Assembly (NCBI RefSeq): GCF_018130385.1 | Contig: NZ_JAFCLU010000026.1 | Location: 30,936 to 94,935 of the forward strand | Length of the DNA: 64,000 bases | From: Bradyrhizobium sp. AUGA SZCCT0283 | GTDB lineage: Bacteria > Pseudomonadota > Alphaproteobacteria > Rhizobiales > Xanthobacteraceae | Reading direction: 5' to 3' | Part shown: piece by piece, positions 55,155 to 64,000 of the stretch | Layout of the letters: every line of letters begins with the position of its first letter | How positions within the stretch are numbered: the stretch's first letter is position 1 | The notes under the pieces: model-generated | What the model was told of the DNA's origin: nothing | The model's input: only the letters and a program-made list of their open reading frames with translations | The model's database searches: none | Made by a program: the position numbers and the translations under genes

Positions 55155-55691
55155 ATGGCGGAAGAAAAGCTATCAGGTTTCTTTCCGCACCAAGGGCACT
55201 CGATCGAGCCGGGCGCGTTTACTCTGGACCTTTATCGACTGGTCTGCATGGTTCTTGCGGATAGACAGGTCGCTAACCGCACTTTAACTTCCGACGCAAT
55301 TAGATCCTTACAGGAAACACATCTTAGGCCCGAGATTGGCCGGATACTAATTTCGTGTGCTGCCGGTCTCCGCATTTTGTTCGACGCGCGTCCAGCGATA
55401 AAGGGATGGATCGACCGGTCTGATTGCGGCAAGCTTTACCCTGACTGGCCGTCCGACGAGAGCAAAGTTGAAAAACTCACCCTGCGGGAAGCCTGCAACA
55501 AGATCATTCACGCACAACAAATCAGATTTGATGAAGTAGTCCCAAACGCAGCGGCAAACCCCGACAACGAGGGGGTTTTCCTCCGGCCATATCTCTATTT
55601 GTACGGCAGCAGGAATCGCCATGAGTGGCGCGCGGTTCTGTCGATCATCGACTTTGCAAAATGGGGTGCGGCTAGCTTCTTAGGAATGTAA
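55155..55691 (+). CDS. Hypothetical protein, 178 aa
   Basis: Soluble protein, no signal or TM segment, no family recognised. Visible: LTSDAIRSLQETHLRPEIGRILISCAAGLRILFD in the first half, and KLTLREACNKIIHAQQIRFD in the second. A C-terminal part (YLYGSRNRHEWRAVLSIIDFAKWG) looks like a compact alpha/beta segment. Lower GC than the chromosomal genes. It is 45 bp upstream of the AlbA_2-like gene and may form one unit with it. Confidence 0.6.
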   Translation: MAEEKLSGFFPHQGHSIEPGAFTLDLYRLVCMVLADRQVANRTLTSDAIRSLQETHLRPEIGRILISCAAGLRILFDARPAIKGWIDRSDCGKLYPDWPSDESKVEKLTLREACNKIIHAQQIRFDEVVPNAAANPDNEGVFLRPYLYLYGSRNRHEWRAVLSIIDFAKWGAASFLGM

Positions 55692-55735
55692 CCACCTGCC
55701 CCAAGGCAATCGGACCTTCCACTGCGGCAGAGCAC

Positions 55736-56748
55736 ATGACGCTTGCTGAAAACTTCAATCAACTCGATTGGGCAACAATTGAATCATATGTGGTGCTACA
55801 GCAGCAGGAACATCTGCACTTGGACTTTAAGACGCTCAAGAACGCAGAACTGACTAGTAGTGATGGCAGACGAAATATTGCGCGAAGCATTTCGGGCTTC
55901 GCGAACTCCAGTGGAGGCATCATAGTTTGGGGTTTTGATGCGCGGAAGAATGCGATGGAATCGACTGTGCCGCTGCAATTGTTGAATTCCAAAAAACTGA
56001 CCTGCGCGTTTCGCGGCTCAACTCGCCAAGTGGTGATGCCACATCTCCCATCATCGATGACCTTCGACACAAACCAATTGTGAATCCAAAGAGCGGTGGC
56101 GGCGTGGTCGCGACATTCGTACCGGATACTGATGGCGGTCCCTATATGGCTCTGCTGGGCGAGCAGCGGTATTCCAAGCGCAGCGGTGATAGCTTCTACC
56201 AGATGGAGCACTTTGACCTTGAAGACATGTTCGGGAGGCGACAGAGGCCAGCTCTTCAAATGTTTTTGGAGCGAGTAAAGTTTGAAAGCGGAATTGAAGA
56301 TTATGCTATTTTCGTTAAAACTGATGGACGCGCGGTTGCGCGTTACGCCGGGTTCTTGATCAAACTCCAAAACGTTGAGATCAAGGCGGTTGGTCCACAG
56401 CTCCGAAACCTGTCAGAGATCAATGCGGGAGACCCTGTGGTGGCTTGGGATAAGCAGCCGGGTGTCATCCATCCCAACGGCATTCGATTACGTGCTGGGG
56501 TGGTAAGCGTAGCTCGAATTGATGACAAGCAGAGCATCGCCGCCAACGTGAACACTCTATTGCGAAGGCGCTCGGACTGTGACCACCACGATAGTGATCG
56601 TACCGCTCGCCTGAAAGCGCAGCATCACCCGTTTGCCAATCGGTCGCCTCCCATCATCGTCGTCGCTTCTATTTCGTGGCAATGCGACGCGTCCACCCGG
56701 AATGCTCCTGGTCCACTTGCCGGATTGCATAGGGTGGAGAATGCGTAA
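55736..56748 (+). pseudogene. AlbA_2 / Schlafen-like DNA-binding domain gene, frameshifted
   Basis: First part (ATG 55736): ATIESYVVLQQQEHLHLDFK and RRNIARSISGFANSSGGIIVWGF, the AlbA_2 domain. One base is missing near 55954 (AATGCGATGG, expected AATGCGGATGG). The reading then continues in another frame (GIDCAAAIVEFQKTDLRVSR) without a stop, through ATFVPDTDGGPYMALLG and MEHFDLEDMFGRR to about 56560, where a second shift is possible. Intact relatives are nucleic-acid-binding or defence-linked proteins. Decayed gene or sequence error. Confidence 0.68.
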
Positions 56749-56771
56749 CACCGTAACACCCGGTTACGCTG

Positions 56772-58106
56772 TTACGGTTTCCTCCTCCTATCACGCTTTG
56801 GCCTCGCCTGCTTCTTTGCCTTCGATACGATCTCTTTCGGTGCGGCTGGCTTCTTCCAATCCGCCGGATCGTTGCCACCATACAACTGCCAAGCCGCTTC
56901 GAACGGTGCGAGAAAATATCCGCGCGCCGTCTTGTCGCCGGGCTTACGATGCAGGGTGTTGAAAGCGCGCGGCCTGATGCCAAAGTCCCTCAGCATCGTC
57001 GCCAGTTCGTGCACCGTCAGCGGGTGCGAGGTCGCGCTTCCTTTGAGCCCCTCCCATTCTGACCACATGCTGTAGGTGTGCAAAATGGCGAGCAAATGCT
57101 CTGTTCGAAGACGATCAACATTTTCCGATTTGAACGCGCTGATGCAATGCTCGATTAGAATGATTTCCGGGTCTTCATCGCGAACCGACTTGTTGAATTC
57201 CAAGGCAGCCTCACGGGCTAGCGCGGGGCAGTCGTTCACCTCCGACGCCCCACAGAGATCAGCGACGGCGATCAACGGTCGCCAACTATCCGCGATACGG
57301 TTCTTGAACGGCAGCACGGGCTTGGTGTTCAGGAATGCACCGTTCGCACGAAAGAACGTGCGCAAGGCTTCCTCTATGTGAATCAACGCCGCATCATTTC
57401 CATCGAACTCCGGAAACTTCGTTCTACTGCGGTGCATTGCGATCACGATGGATCGATCCATCAGTGGGCGATGCAGGCGCTTGATGGCGGCGAGCGCAAC
57501 GGGCGCAAACACCGAGTACTTCACAACTTCTTTTCCGATGACGCGGGTTTCGACACCGCCCTTGCGATGTCCAGCATTCAAGACGCGGCGCATGATCGGA
57601 TTATTGGGCAAGTCGGCGTTATCGAATTCATCAAGCAACAACGTCGGTTCGCGATCGAGCAGCCGGAAGAGTGCCGCATCACTGATGCCATCAATCCTGT
57701 CTGCTTTCGGTGTGAGCTTCTCAATGAGCGACAACAGCGTAGTCTTGCCGCAGCCACGAACGGGACTTGTTAAAAACAGGCGCGGTGTCTGGATGAAGTA
57801 TCTGTAGATGTAGGTGTGAGCAATCCACAGCGTCACGGCCACCAACTGATGTGCAGTGAGGCTGATGTATTCTGCCAGCATGTGGTGAATGAGATCGAGC
57901 GGGTTGAAATCGAATGCCGTCGGGCCATCTGCTTGCTGTGGCTCATCTTCTTGCAATAGCGTCGTCAGGTCGGGCCATGTCGCATTGAACCGGGCAAGCA
58001 AGTCCACGATCATCTTGCGCGCGTTCTCGGCCTCGCCGGGACTATTCGATCCTAGCATGGCATGAAGCTTACGTAGTCGCTCTCGGTCTTTCTCTGGGAT
58101 GTCCAT
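56772..58106 (-). CDS. DUF3631 domain P-loop ATPase
   Basis: 444 aa from ATG 58106. Walker A is SPVRGCGKTTLLSLI, Walker B TLLLDEFDNAD, followed by a sensor-like segment (GKEVVKYSVFAPVALAAI) and an Arg-finger candidate in HRPLMDRSIVIAMHRS. The C-terminal half is the DUF3631 region (LREFGIRP-type, here LRDFGIRPRAFNTLHRKPGDKTARGYF). The tail is very basic (KKQARPKRDRRRK). DUF3631 occurs in phage and island primase/helicase-like proteins, so a replication role in the element is plausible. Confidence 0.8.
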   Translation of the reverse strand: MDIPEKDRERLRKLHAMLGSNSPGEAENARKMIVDLLARFNATWPDLTTLLQEDEPQQADGPTAFDFNPLDLIHHMLAEYISLTAHQLVAVTLWIAHTYIYRYFIQTPRLFLTSPVRGCGKTTLLSLIEKLTPKADRIDGISDAALFRLLDREPTLLLDEFDNADLPNNPIMRRVLNAGHRKGGVETRVIGKEVVKYSVFAPVALAAIKRLHRPLMDRSIVIAMHRSRTKFPEFDGNDAALIHIEEALRTFFRANGAFLNTKPVLPFKNRIADSWRPLIAVADLCGASEVNDCPALAREAALEFNKSVRDEDPEIILIEHCISAFKSENVDRLRTEHLLAILHTYSMWSEWEGLKGSATSHPLTVHELATMLRDFGIRPRAFNTLHRKPGDKTARGYFLAPFEAAWQLYGGNDPADWKKPAAPKEIVSKAKKQARPKRDRRRKP

Positions 58107-58552
58107 TTGCACCCAACATCGCTCCCGCTCTCAATCGAGAGCGGCGATCAATTTCGCGATTACAGAGAAGCCGGGATGCTTCGTACTGCGTCGGTCAACC
58201 GGCGCAGTGTCGAACAACCGTGCCAGATATTTTGACAACTCTAAAACTGAGTCAATGCGGAACCACGCGCGGAACAGCGCGAAACCGCCACGTCCGTAGG
58301 CGATCTCGCGAATTGATGCGGCGCATCTAAAATCATTGATGGAGCGACGGACGTATCTGAATTGGAATTGTAAGCCGCGCGTCGCGCCAAGTTGCGAACT
58401 AGTCTGACATGAAACGAGCGCGTGCAGGGTCAGCCGCCTGCGGCGCTGCGCGATGATCTCACCGACTTATCCACATCCCCGAAGCAAGTCTATCTTGCGG
58501 ACGGGTTGTTCCCGGATAGCATTCAGCTTTCAGAATGTTGTTGGGGTCAGCC
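58107..58552. other. Intergenic region, no gene recognised
   Basis: 446 bp between the DUF3631 gene and the small protein at 58553. Composition is mixed, with short frames only. It must hold the divergent promoters, but I could not assign them. Confidence 0.45.
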
Positions 58553-58744
58553 ATGTTGGACAGTGAATTTAAGAAGCAGCGTGCCCATTTGTTGCGTGAA
58601 TTGGTGGAGAAGACGAATGATCCCTTCATCAAAAGGCGGCTTCTCGCTTTGATGTCGAGATACGACGACAGAGTCTCCGCTCGCACCCCGCTGACGCCCG
58701 TTGATCTAAAATTTATGAGCCAAGGTACAGGATCAGAGCAATAG
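58553..58744 (+). CDS. Small hypothetical protein (63 aa)
   Basis: LDSEFKKQRAHLLRELVEKT, then DPFIKRRLLALMSRYDD and TPVDLKFMSQGTG. Mostly helical and charged. I recognise the pattern from many short Bradyrhizobium proteins in accessory DNA; function unknown. ATG 58553; the ribosome-binding site (GGGG, 9 nt upstream) is weak. Confidence 0.6.
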   Translation: MLDSEFKKQRAHLLRELVEKTNDPFIKRRLLALMSRYDDRVSARTPLTPVDLKFMSQGTGSEQ

Positions 58745-59020
58745 GGCAGTTGCGTCCTGGCGCGGCAAGGCCACTCGTGGCACGTCGCCTCAGACCTCAT
58801 GAACAGCAATCCGTTTTCACATGTCATTTGTGGTCCAAACCCGCGTTGTTGATCGGCGTTAAGCGCACGCACGTACCCGATCGTAGCCCTGCGGATAGCC
58901 CACCCCATCAGACGCAAGCAAAACCGGCGCAACCCTGGCTTATTTCTCGTAACGGCAGGTGGCGGTGGGATTTACAACCAACATTTGTTATTGTAGTCAG
59001 CCGAATCGCGGACGCTGTTG

Positions 59021-59188
59021 ATGATGGGATCGCTCAAACCTAAGGAGTGGACAGGCTCGGAACTGCAGAAGCTACGCAAATTGGCCAAACAAGGAGCGGG
59101 CACAGCAAAGATTGCAGCCGAGCTTGGAAGGCATGCTGGGTCGGTGAAGCGAATGGCTCGCGCCCTTGGTCTGCTTCTCAAGAAATAG
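59021..59188 (+). CDS. 55-aa helix-turn-helix protein
   Basis: KPKEWTGSELQKLRKLAKQG, then AGTAKIAAELGRHAGSVKRM and ARALGLLLKK. The spacing ELQKLRKLA / TAKIAAELGR / SVKRMARALG is that of a SANT/homeodomain-like tri-helix DNA-binding fold, as in GcrA-type N-termini. ATG 59021 (or 59024). Similar very small HTH proteins are frequent in Bradyrhizobium. Too short for a second domain, so it probably acts as a DNA-binding accessory factor. Confidence 0.62.
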   Translation: MMGSLKPKEWTGSELQKLRKLAKQGAGTAKIAAELGRHAGSVKRMARALGLLLKK

Positions 59189-59330
59189 TGTTGTCTGGAT
59201 TTTTAGAGAGGTGTTCAAACGGCGCATCGTATTATTGGTAAGACGCGCATCGCTTAACAACTATCCTCATTGCGTTCTGCGTAGCTTTTTATTGCCGCTT
59301 ATTGAATTTCACTGCACGGAAACGACGCCC

Positions 59331-59543
59331 ATGCCCTTTATGGTAAGAGGCTTCTGCAACAATAATCCTCTAACGCTTACCAGCGGAACAGCCAAAGAAG
59401 CTTTCGCAAAAGCGGTCGAGTGGCATCTCGTCGAATGCTTCACCAACGTCTCTATTAGCGACGGCATCCAAGACTACACAATTTCCGAGTTTGCATCGTT
59501 AATGGCGCTCCGAGAGATCGACCATACGATGAGTCGCAAATGA
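59331..59543 (+). CDS. Hypothetical protein, 70 aa
   Basis: PFMVRGFCNNNPLTLTSGTA, KEAFAKAVEWHLVECF, then VSISDGIQDYTISEFASLMA. A small alpha/beta protein of a type I know from Bradyrhizobium islands; function unknown. Its stop overlaps the start of the next gene (ATGATGA arrangement at 59540), so the two are coupled. Confidence 0.58.
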   Translation: MPFMVRGFCNNNPLTLTSGTAKEAFAKAVEWHLVECFTNVSISDGIQDYTISEFASLMALREIDHTMSRK

Positions 59544-59756
59544 TGAAGCCATATCCTACATACCGTCAGCGAGAAGTCCTGCAGCTTCTGATGCAAGGCG
59601 ATTGGATGCCGATCCTTAAGATGATCCCCGTTGGAGAAAAATTGCTTAGCAACCTTGTACAGGGGGGGCTGGATTGAACGGAGGCCCGGCGTCAGCGATT
59701 TTTATCGCATCACTGAAGCGGGGCGGACCGCGTTTAGGACGCCCGTGCCGCTATAG
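59540..59756 (+). pseudogene. Small winged-helix-like protein broken at a G7 tract
   Basis: From ATG 59540: KPYPTYRQREVLQLLMQGDW, MPILKMIPVGEKLLSNLVQG, then a stop at 59677. If the run of seven G at 59662-59668 had six, the frame would run on as GWIERRPGVSDFYRITEAGR, TAFRTPVPL and stop at 59756. The resulting 71-72 aa protein ends with the ERR...YRITEAG wing common in MarR/PadR-like folds. Slippage at the homopolymer, in vivo or in sequencing, is the likely cause. Confidence 0.62.
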
Positions 59757-59911
59757 GTACTGCCTAGCCGATGCGGGCGTCTACTTCCGAAAATGACCCC
59801 AAAGGGGAAGCGGCGAGTGCGTTGCAGCTTCGACCCGCCACGGTTAGCGCCTTGACCATCCACGCCTCGCGGTATCAATTTATACAGGTCCGATTGCTGG
59901 GGGAGGAGAGC

Positions 59912-60789
59912 ATGGCGGTTAGTGAAGACTTGGGCTCCATAGCTGCGCTGTGGAGGTTTCCTGTGAAGTCCATGGGAGGCGAACAACTCCATAACGTGGA
60001 GATCACGGAGCGAGGTGTCGTGGGTGATCGAGCCTACGGGCTCGTCGACAAGGACACGGGCAGAGTTGCGAGTGCGAAGAGCGTGAAGCTCTTCCCCAAC
60101 TTGCTCGATTGCAAGGCGGCGTACGTTGAGCAACCACTTACGGGCGGCGATTTACCGCCTGTGCAAATTCAATTTGCCGGGCGGCAAAAACGTGCGGAGT
60201 GATTCTAGTGACGTTGACCAAGTGCTGTCAGCGTACTTCAAACGCAACGTCACATTTTGCGGCGGTCAGCGCCCGATGACTTCACCATCGACAGCTACCA
60301 CCCGGATAGAGACACGGTTGTCGTTCAGAAGCTCGGAGCCGCTTTCTTTGCCGATCTTGGAATAGAATCGCCGGTAGTTGCTGGTACTTTCTTCGATTTA
60401 TTCCCCATCTCGGTGATGACGTCATCGACGTTCGCGCGGCTGGATGAACTGCGGCCTCAAAGCCGCTTCGACCAACGTAGGTTCCGCATGAACTTGATCG
60501 TCGATACCAAACAAACTGGGTTCGTTGAGAATGGTTGGTGTGGTAAGGTGCTTGGACTTGGTGATACGGGGCCCGGCTAAATGTGGCGGTGCCCGATCCT
60601 CGATGTGTGATGATAACGATTGCGCAGGACGGTCTGCCCAAGGATACGGATATTCTGCGGACAGTGGTCGGCTACAATAAAGTGCAAGTCGGCAAGTTTG
60701 GCCAACTCCCTTGCGCCTGGGTGTACGCCGTGGTCGCTGCCTCCGGAACAGTACGGATTGGTGACCGCGTTCTACTGCACTCCGCTTAG
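59912..60789 (+). pseudogene. MOSC-domain protein gene with at least three frameshifts
   Basis: ATG 59912 follows a GGGAGGAG site. Pieces in order: frame 1, SIAALWRFPVKSMGGEQLHN (MOSC N-terminal barrel) to about 60170; frame 2, LPGGKNVRSDSSDVDQVLSA to about 60255; frame 3, LGAAFFADLGIESPV to about 60565 (includes FRMNLIVDTKQTGFVENGWC); frame 4, VPDPRCVMITIAQDGLPKDT to the end. Together they cover a whole MOSC protein (about 290 aa), a sulfur-carrier fold related to molybdenum-cofactor sulfurases. As it stands it cannot be made in one piece. Confidence 0.75.
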
Positions 60790-60818
60790 TAGGGTCCTGA
60801 AAGGCCCATGTCTATTTC

Positions 60819-60925
60819 TGGCACCATTGAGATATGCCCGCCTATCCGGAGAATGTCCGTTCACCGGGCTAGACCGGAAGTCGCCGTGGTCCGGCCAACC
60901 GACGCGAATGACCCGACTCGGACAT
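60819..60925. repeat. Dispersed ~100-bp repeat, copy 2
   Basis: Starts TGGCACCATTGAGATATGCC and contains CCGTTCACCGGGCTAGACCG and GGAAGTCGCCGTGGTCCGGC. It is closely similar to copy 1 at 43952 and more distantly to copy 3 at 61951. It lies just after the MOSC pseudogene. Confidence 0.7.
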
Positions 60926-61203
60926 TGGGGGTCACTGGTCTTGGCCGTATCGTTTAGCCGCGACGCCCGGCCAATATGCGATCTTTCGGATGGGCGTGAA
61001 ATCGTATAGTCTTCTTTAGAGCTGCTCTTCGAGACGGGACGTGCCGACGTCTCCGTTCGAGGCGAATGAGCAGCGGGAACTGCCGTCGGCGCGCATCGCA
61101 CTCTCAATAAAACCGACAGTCCTTTTGTGCCGGTCTCTCACTGAGCACTCGCCGTGCGCACGGGCACGCGAAATGCTTACTTTGACCGCAACGAGGGAGC
61201 GCG

Positions 61204-61872
61204 ATGAAACCAAAATTGGGAACGTCCGTCACAGCGCTGTTCATGGCCACGGTTTGCATCGTGCTGGCGTGGCCAACGAACCATAACGTTCGTGCCGATG
61301 AAAGGACGGTCAGGATCGTCGTGCTCGGAGATGTTCTCACTTCCGAGTACTATCTCCCCGCTGGCTATGCCTTTCCTGACAAACTTGAATTTGCATTGAG
61401 AGCCAAAGGTCGATCGGTCACGGTTGTCAATGCCAGCGTGCGTCAAGACTCGGCGGCAAGGGGCCTTGCTAGATTGGACCGAGTGATCACCGACGATACC
61501 GATGCGGTGATTTTGGAACTCGGTACGAATGACATGCGCAGGGGAACCGATCCAAATGTCACTCGCACGGCGCTCGCGGCGATTCTACGCAACCTAGAAA
61601 CCCGGCGAATTGTCGCGCTCCTTTGCGGAGCGCGGCCTCACACCAACTTTGGAGACGAGTACGAGAAAGCTTTTGCCGCGATGTTCTCTGGTCTTGCCAG
61701 CGAATACAACGTGCTGTTCTACCCGGCTTTCGACGACGCGTTTGTGGACGATGCTCAGCTCAAGGCGCTGGACGGCCTGCGCCCAAACGCGGCCGGAATC
61801 GAAGCAGTCGTCACGCGCATATTACCAAAAGTCGAGGCCCTGATCGACCGCGCACGTCGCAGAGACCGTTGA
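61204..61872 (+). CDS. SGNH-hydrolase-fold pseudoenzyme, exported
   Basis: 222 aa with a signal peptide (LFMATVCIVLAWPTNHNVRA-DE). The family is that of TesA/arylesterase: block I should be GDSLT but reads GDVLTSEYYLPAGYAFP (Val44 in place of the nucleophile). Block II NAGVSGDT reads NASVRQDS. Block III ELGTNDM keeps Asn109. Block V DxxH reads DGLRPNAAG (Arg193 in place of His). So Ser, His and the block II Gly are lost while the fold is kept. GAGGGA precedes ATG 61204. Hydrolase activity is very unlikely; a binding role is possible. Confidence 0.78.
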   Translation: MKPKLGTSVTALFMATVCIVLAWPTNHNVRADERTVRIVVLGDVLTSEYYLPAGYAFPDKLEFALRAKGRSVTVVNASVRQDSAARGLARLDRVITDDTDAVILELGTNDMRRGTDPNVTRTALAAILRNLETRRIVALLCGARPHTNFGDEYEKAFAAMFSGLASEYNVLFYPAFDDAFVDDAQLKALDGLRPNAAGIEAVVTRILPKVEALIDRARRRDR

Positions 61873-61950
61873 TCCCCTCCAGTTGCGGCGGATAACGGCC
61901 ACTCATTGTCGCCGACGAGGCGATGGATAGCGCCGGGCCACTTCCGGTTC

Positions 61951-62058
61951 TGGCACCTTTGAGACGTGGCGACCGACCCTGACAATGTCCGTTTCCAGAG
62001 GAAGACCGGAAGTAGTCAGCCGCCGACTAAAATGACGCGATTGACCCAACTCGGACAT
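61951..62058. repeat. Dispersed ~100-bp repeat, copy 3 (diverged)
   Basis: Starts TGGCACCTTTGAGACGTGGC and keeps AATGTCCGTTTCCAGAGGAA and AGACCGGAAGT, then GACCCAACTCGGACAT. It lies between the SGNH gene and the cyclase-TPR gene. Confidence 0.6.
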
Positions 62059-62130
62059 GAGCATAGCCAGACATTGGTCCACAATTGTGCTATATGAACA
62101 TTAAGTTTCCCCGAGCCCCGGGGGTGCATC

Positions 62131-63916
62131 TTGAGCAGAGAGCACGTAGAGCGGCGACTGGCAGCAATTCTGGCGGCGGATGTCGCGGGCTCTTGCCGCT
62201 TGATAGGGATCGACGAAGAAGGCGCGCTGGCACAACTGAAAGCTCTGAGAAAGACGCTTTTTGATCCCAAAATCAGCGATCATCGCGGGCGCATCGTCAA
62301 GAATACCGGGGACGGCGCTCTCGTTGAGTTCGGGAGCGTCGTAGATGCCCTACGCTGCGCCGTTGAAATTCAGCGCGGCATGGCCGAAAAAAATATCGAC
62401 GTGCCGCAAGTCAAGCGGATCGAATTACGCATCGGCATTCATGTCGGTGATATTATTGTCGAAGAGAACGATATCTTTGGTGACGGGGTCAATATTGCGG
62501 TGCGTCTCGAAGAGATCGCAGAACCGGGCGGCATTAGCATTTCCGACGATGCTCGCCGACAAATTCGTTGCAAGGTCGATATCACCTTTGAGGACACGGG
62601 TTCGCAGTCCTTGAAGAATATCGCGGAACCGATACGGGTCTGGCGCGTGCGCATTGCCCCAATCTCTTCCCCGGCAATGGTAACAAACCTGTCGAGCAAG
62701 ACTGCGCAGCCGCTCCCTCTCCCCGACAAGCCCTCCATCGCGGTGCTGCCGTTCCAGAACATGAGCGGCGATCCGGAACAGGAATATTTCGCCGACGGCA
62801 TGGTCGAGGACATCATTACTGGATTGTCGCGATCCAAATCGCTTTTCGTCATCGCGCGACACTCCACCTTTACCTACAAAGGCAAGGCCGTCGATATCAA
62901 GCAAGTCGGCCGTGAACTTGGCGTTCGCTACGTTGTCGAAGGCAGTGTGCGCAAGGCGGGCAATCGCGTTCGCATTAGTGGGCAGCTCATCGAGGCCGCA
63001 GCAGGAACGCATCTCTGGGCAGACCGTTTCGATTGCCAGCTCGATTTTCGATCTGCAGGATCGGGTGACGAGCAGCGTGATCGGCGCAATCGCCCCTCAG
63101 CTTGAACGTGCCGAAATCGAGCGCGCGAAGCGCAAGCCGACCGAAAGCCTTCAGGCCTACGACTATTATCTCCGCGGGCTATCCAGCATTTATCGATTTA
63201 CCCGCGAAGAGAATATTGAAGCGCTCAAGCTGGCCCAAATTGCCAGCGTGATAGATCCCGAATTCGCCGCAGCATACGCGCTCGGCGTTCGTTGCTATAT
63301 ACAAAGGAAGGCTTTCGGCTGGAGAATCGATACTGCTGCCCAGGAAATAGTTGAGGCCCGGCGGCTCGCGAGGCGGGCAATCGAACTCGATAAAGACGAC
63401 CCATCGGTGCTTGCATTGGCCGGAGCTGCGCTCGCTTACGTAGTGCGTGAGGTCGAGGAGGGCGCAGCCCTCGTCTCGCGGGCGATAACTCTAGACCCAA
63501 ATCTGGTTACCGCACGATATTGGAGCGGTTGGACCCACCTCTATGTCGGTGACGTAGATGCCGCGGCCGAGCAATTCCAGGTCGTCTTGCGTCTGAGCCC
63601 GCTGGATCCACGGATCGTCATGGCCCAGGCCGGGCTGGCCTATGCTCATTTTTTCGCTGGCCGCTATGATCAGGCCTCAACGTGGGCGACGGCCGCTGCC
63701 AGGCAACAACCCGATCATTTGGGCGCACAACGTATCATTATGGCATGTCATGCCATGTCTGGACGCGTTGAGGCAGCACGAGAGATATGTGCGCGCTTAA
63801 TGCAACTGAACCCGGCCCTTCGAATTTCTCTAATCAGGGACAGGACCGAATTTCGCAGGGCGCAAGATATCGAAAGATTGGAGCAGGCTTTCCGGATCGC
63901 GGGGATGCCGGAATGA
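62131..63916 (+). pseudogene. Class III adenylate cyclase - TolB-like - TPR protein, frameshifted
   Basis: From TTG 62131: cyclase homology domain (about 1-175: RRLAAILAADVAGSCRLIGI with the first metal Asp, IVKNTGDGALVEFGSVVDAL with the second, RIGIHVGDIIVEENDIFGDG). Then a TolB-like domain (SIAVLPFQNMSGDPEQEYFA), as in the regulator at 44515. At about 63030-63050 one extra base moves the frame: DRFDCQL leads to a stop at 63105, while SIFDLQDRVTSSVIGAIAPQ opens the correct frame with TPRs to 63916. Relatives have one 590-aa chain. The usual Tyr after ADVAG is Ser here. Confidence 0.78.
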
Positions 63917-64000
63917 CCGTTATTGTGAAGGTTTGCGGATGCCGGCCCCATGACGGTGGTGCCGCGCGCACGGGGCCGGCGTACGCAAACCTCCAATGGA
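63917..64000. other. Right edge of window
   Basis: 84 bp after the TPR stop codon. GGCCCCATGAC and CACGGGGCCGG form a possible hairpin (about 63945-63985) that could be a terminator. No gene seen. Confidence 0.35.

Overview
The window is high-GC alphaproteobacterial DNA, most likely from Bradyrhizobium or a close Rhizobiales relative. The main reasons are the pckA / chvI-chvG / hprK-EIIA(Man)-HPr neighbourhood, paired DUF1127 genes, palindromic intergenic repeats of a kind I know from Bradyrhizobium, and several small hypothetical families I recognise only from that group. No rRNA, intact tRNA or CRISPR array was seen.

Bases 1-5.4 kb hold a sulfide/persulfide locus. A BigR/SqrR-like ArsR repressor (both redox cysteines present) heads a leftward operon with an RND efflux pump (the permease runs off the left edge). 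Divergent from it are a sulfide:quinone oxidoreductase with all three catalytic cysteines, a zinc-ribbon thioredoxin (TrxC) and a small DUF2892 membrane protein. The divergent promoters overlap on a perfect 16-bp palindrome. Next come an ECF sigma factor with a cupin anti-sigma factor, a second ECF sigma factor, and pckA.

Bases 9.4-36.3 kb are mostly chromosomal core. They include an exported TPR-CHAT protease-like protein, a HugZ-like protein, ChvI/ChvG, the truncated HprK-EIIA-HPr regulatory phosphotransferase set, an SDR, a membrane glycosyltransferase, LepA, a DUF2652-SRPBCC protein, an MFS transporter and an acyl-CoA-dehydrogenase-like flavoprotein whose leaders look like one duplicated and covarying RNA element. 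They continue with an EAL phosphodiesterase, an aromatic-ring hydroxylase, a Bug-type binding protein, MepA and ModABC.

Bases 36.4-51.2 kb contain two diverged copies of one module: a DUF1127 gene divergent from a winged-helix regulator, with four TTAC-like direct repeats conserved between them. Also here are IlvD, a class III CoA-transferase next to a GrdB-like reductase, a K+/H+ antiporter, MscS, methionine aminopeptidase and radC.

radC is cut inside its HNHP metal-binding motif at about 51,215, and a tyrosine integrase follows. From there to the right edge the sequence looks like an integrated element: small hypothetical proteins, a DUF3631 ATPase, an AlbA_2/Schlafen-like gene, a tRNA 3'-end-like fragment, a SGNH-hydrolase pseudoenzyme, and many frameshifted genes (AlbA_2, small wHTH, MOSC, cyclase-TPR). 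A dispersed repeat of about 100 bp occurs three times in the window, each time near a TPR regulator or a decayed gene. The far end of the element and the rest of radC are not in the window.
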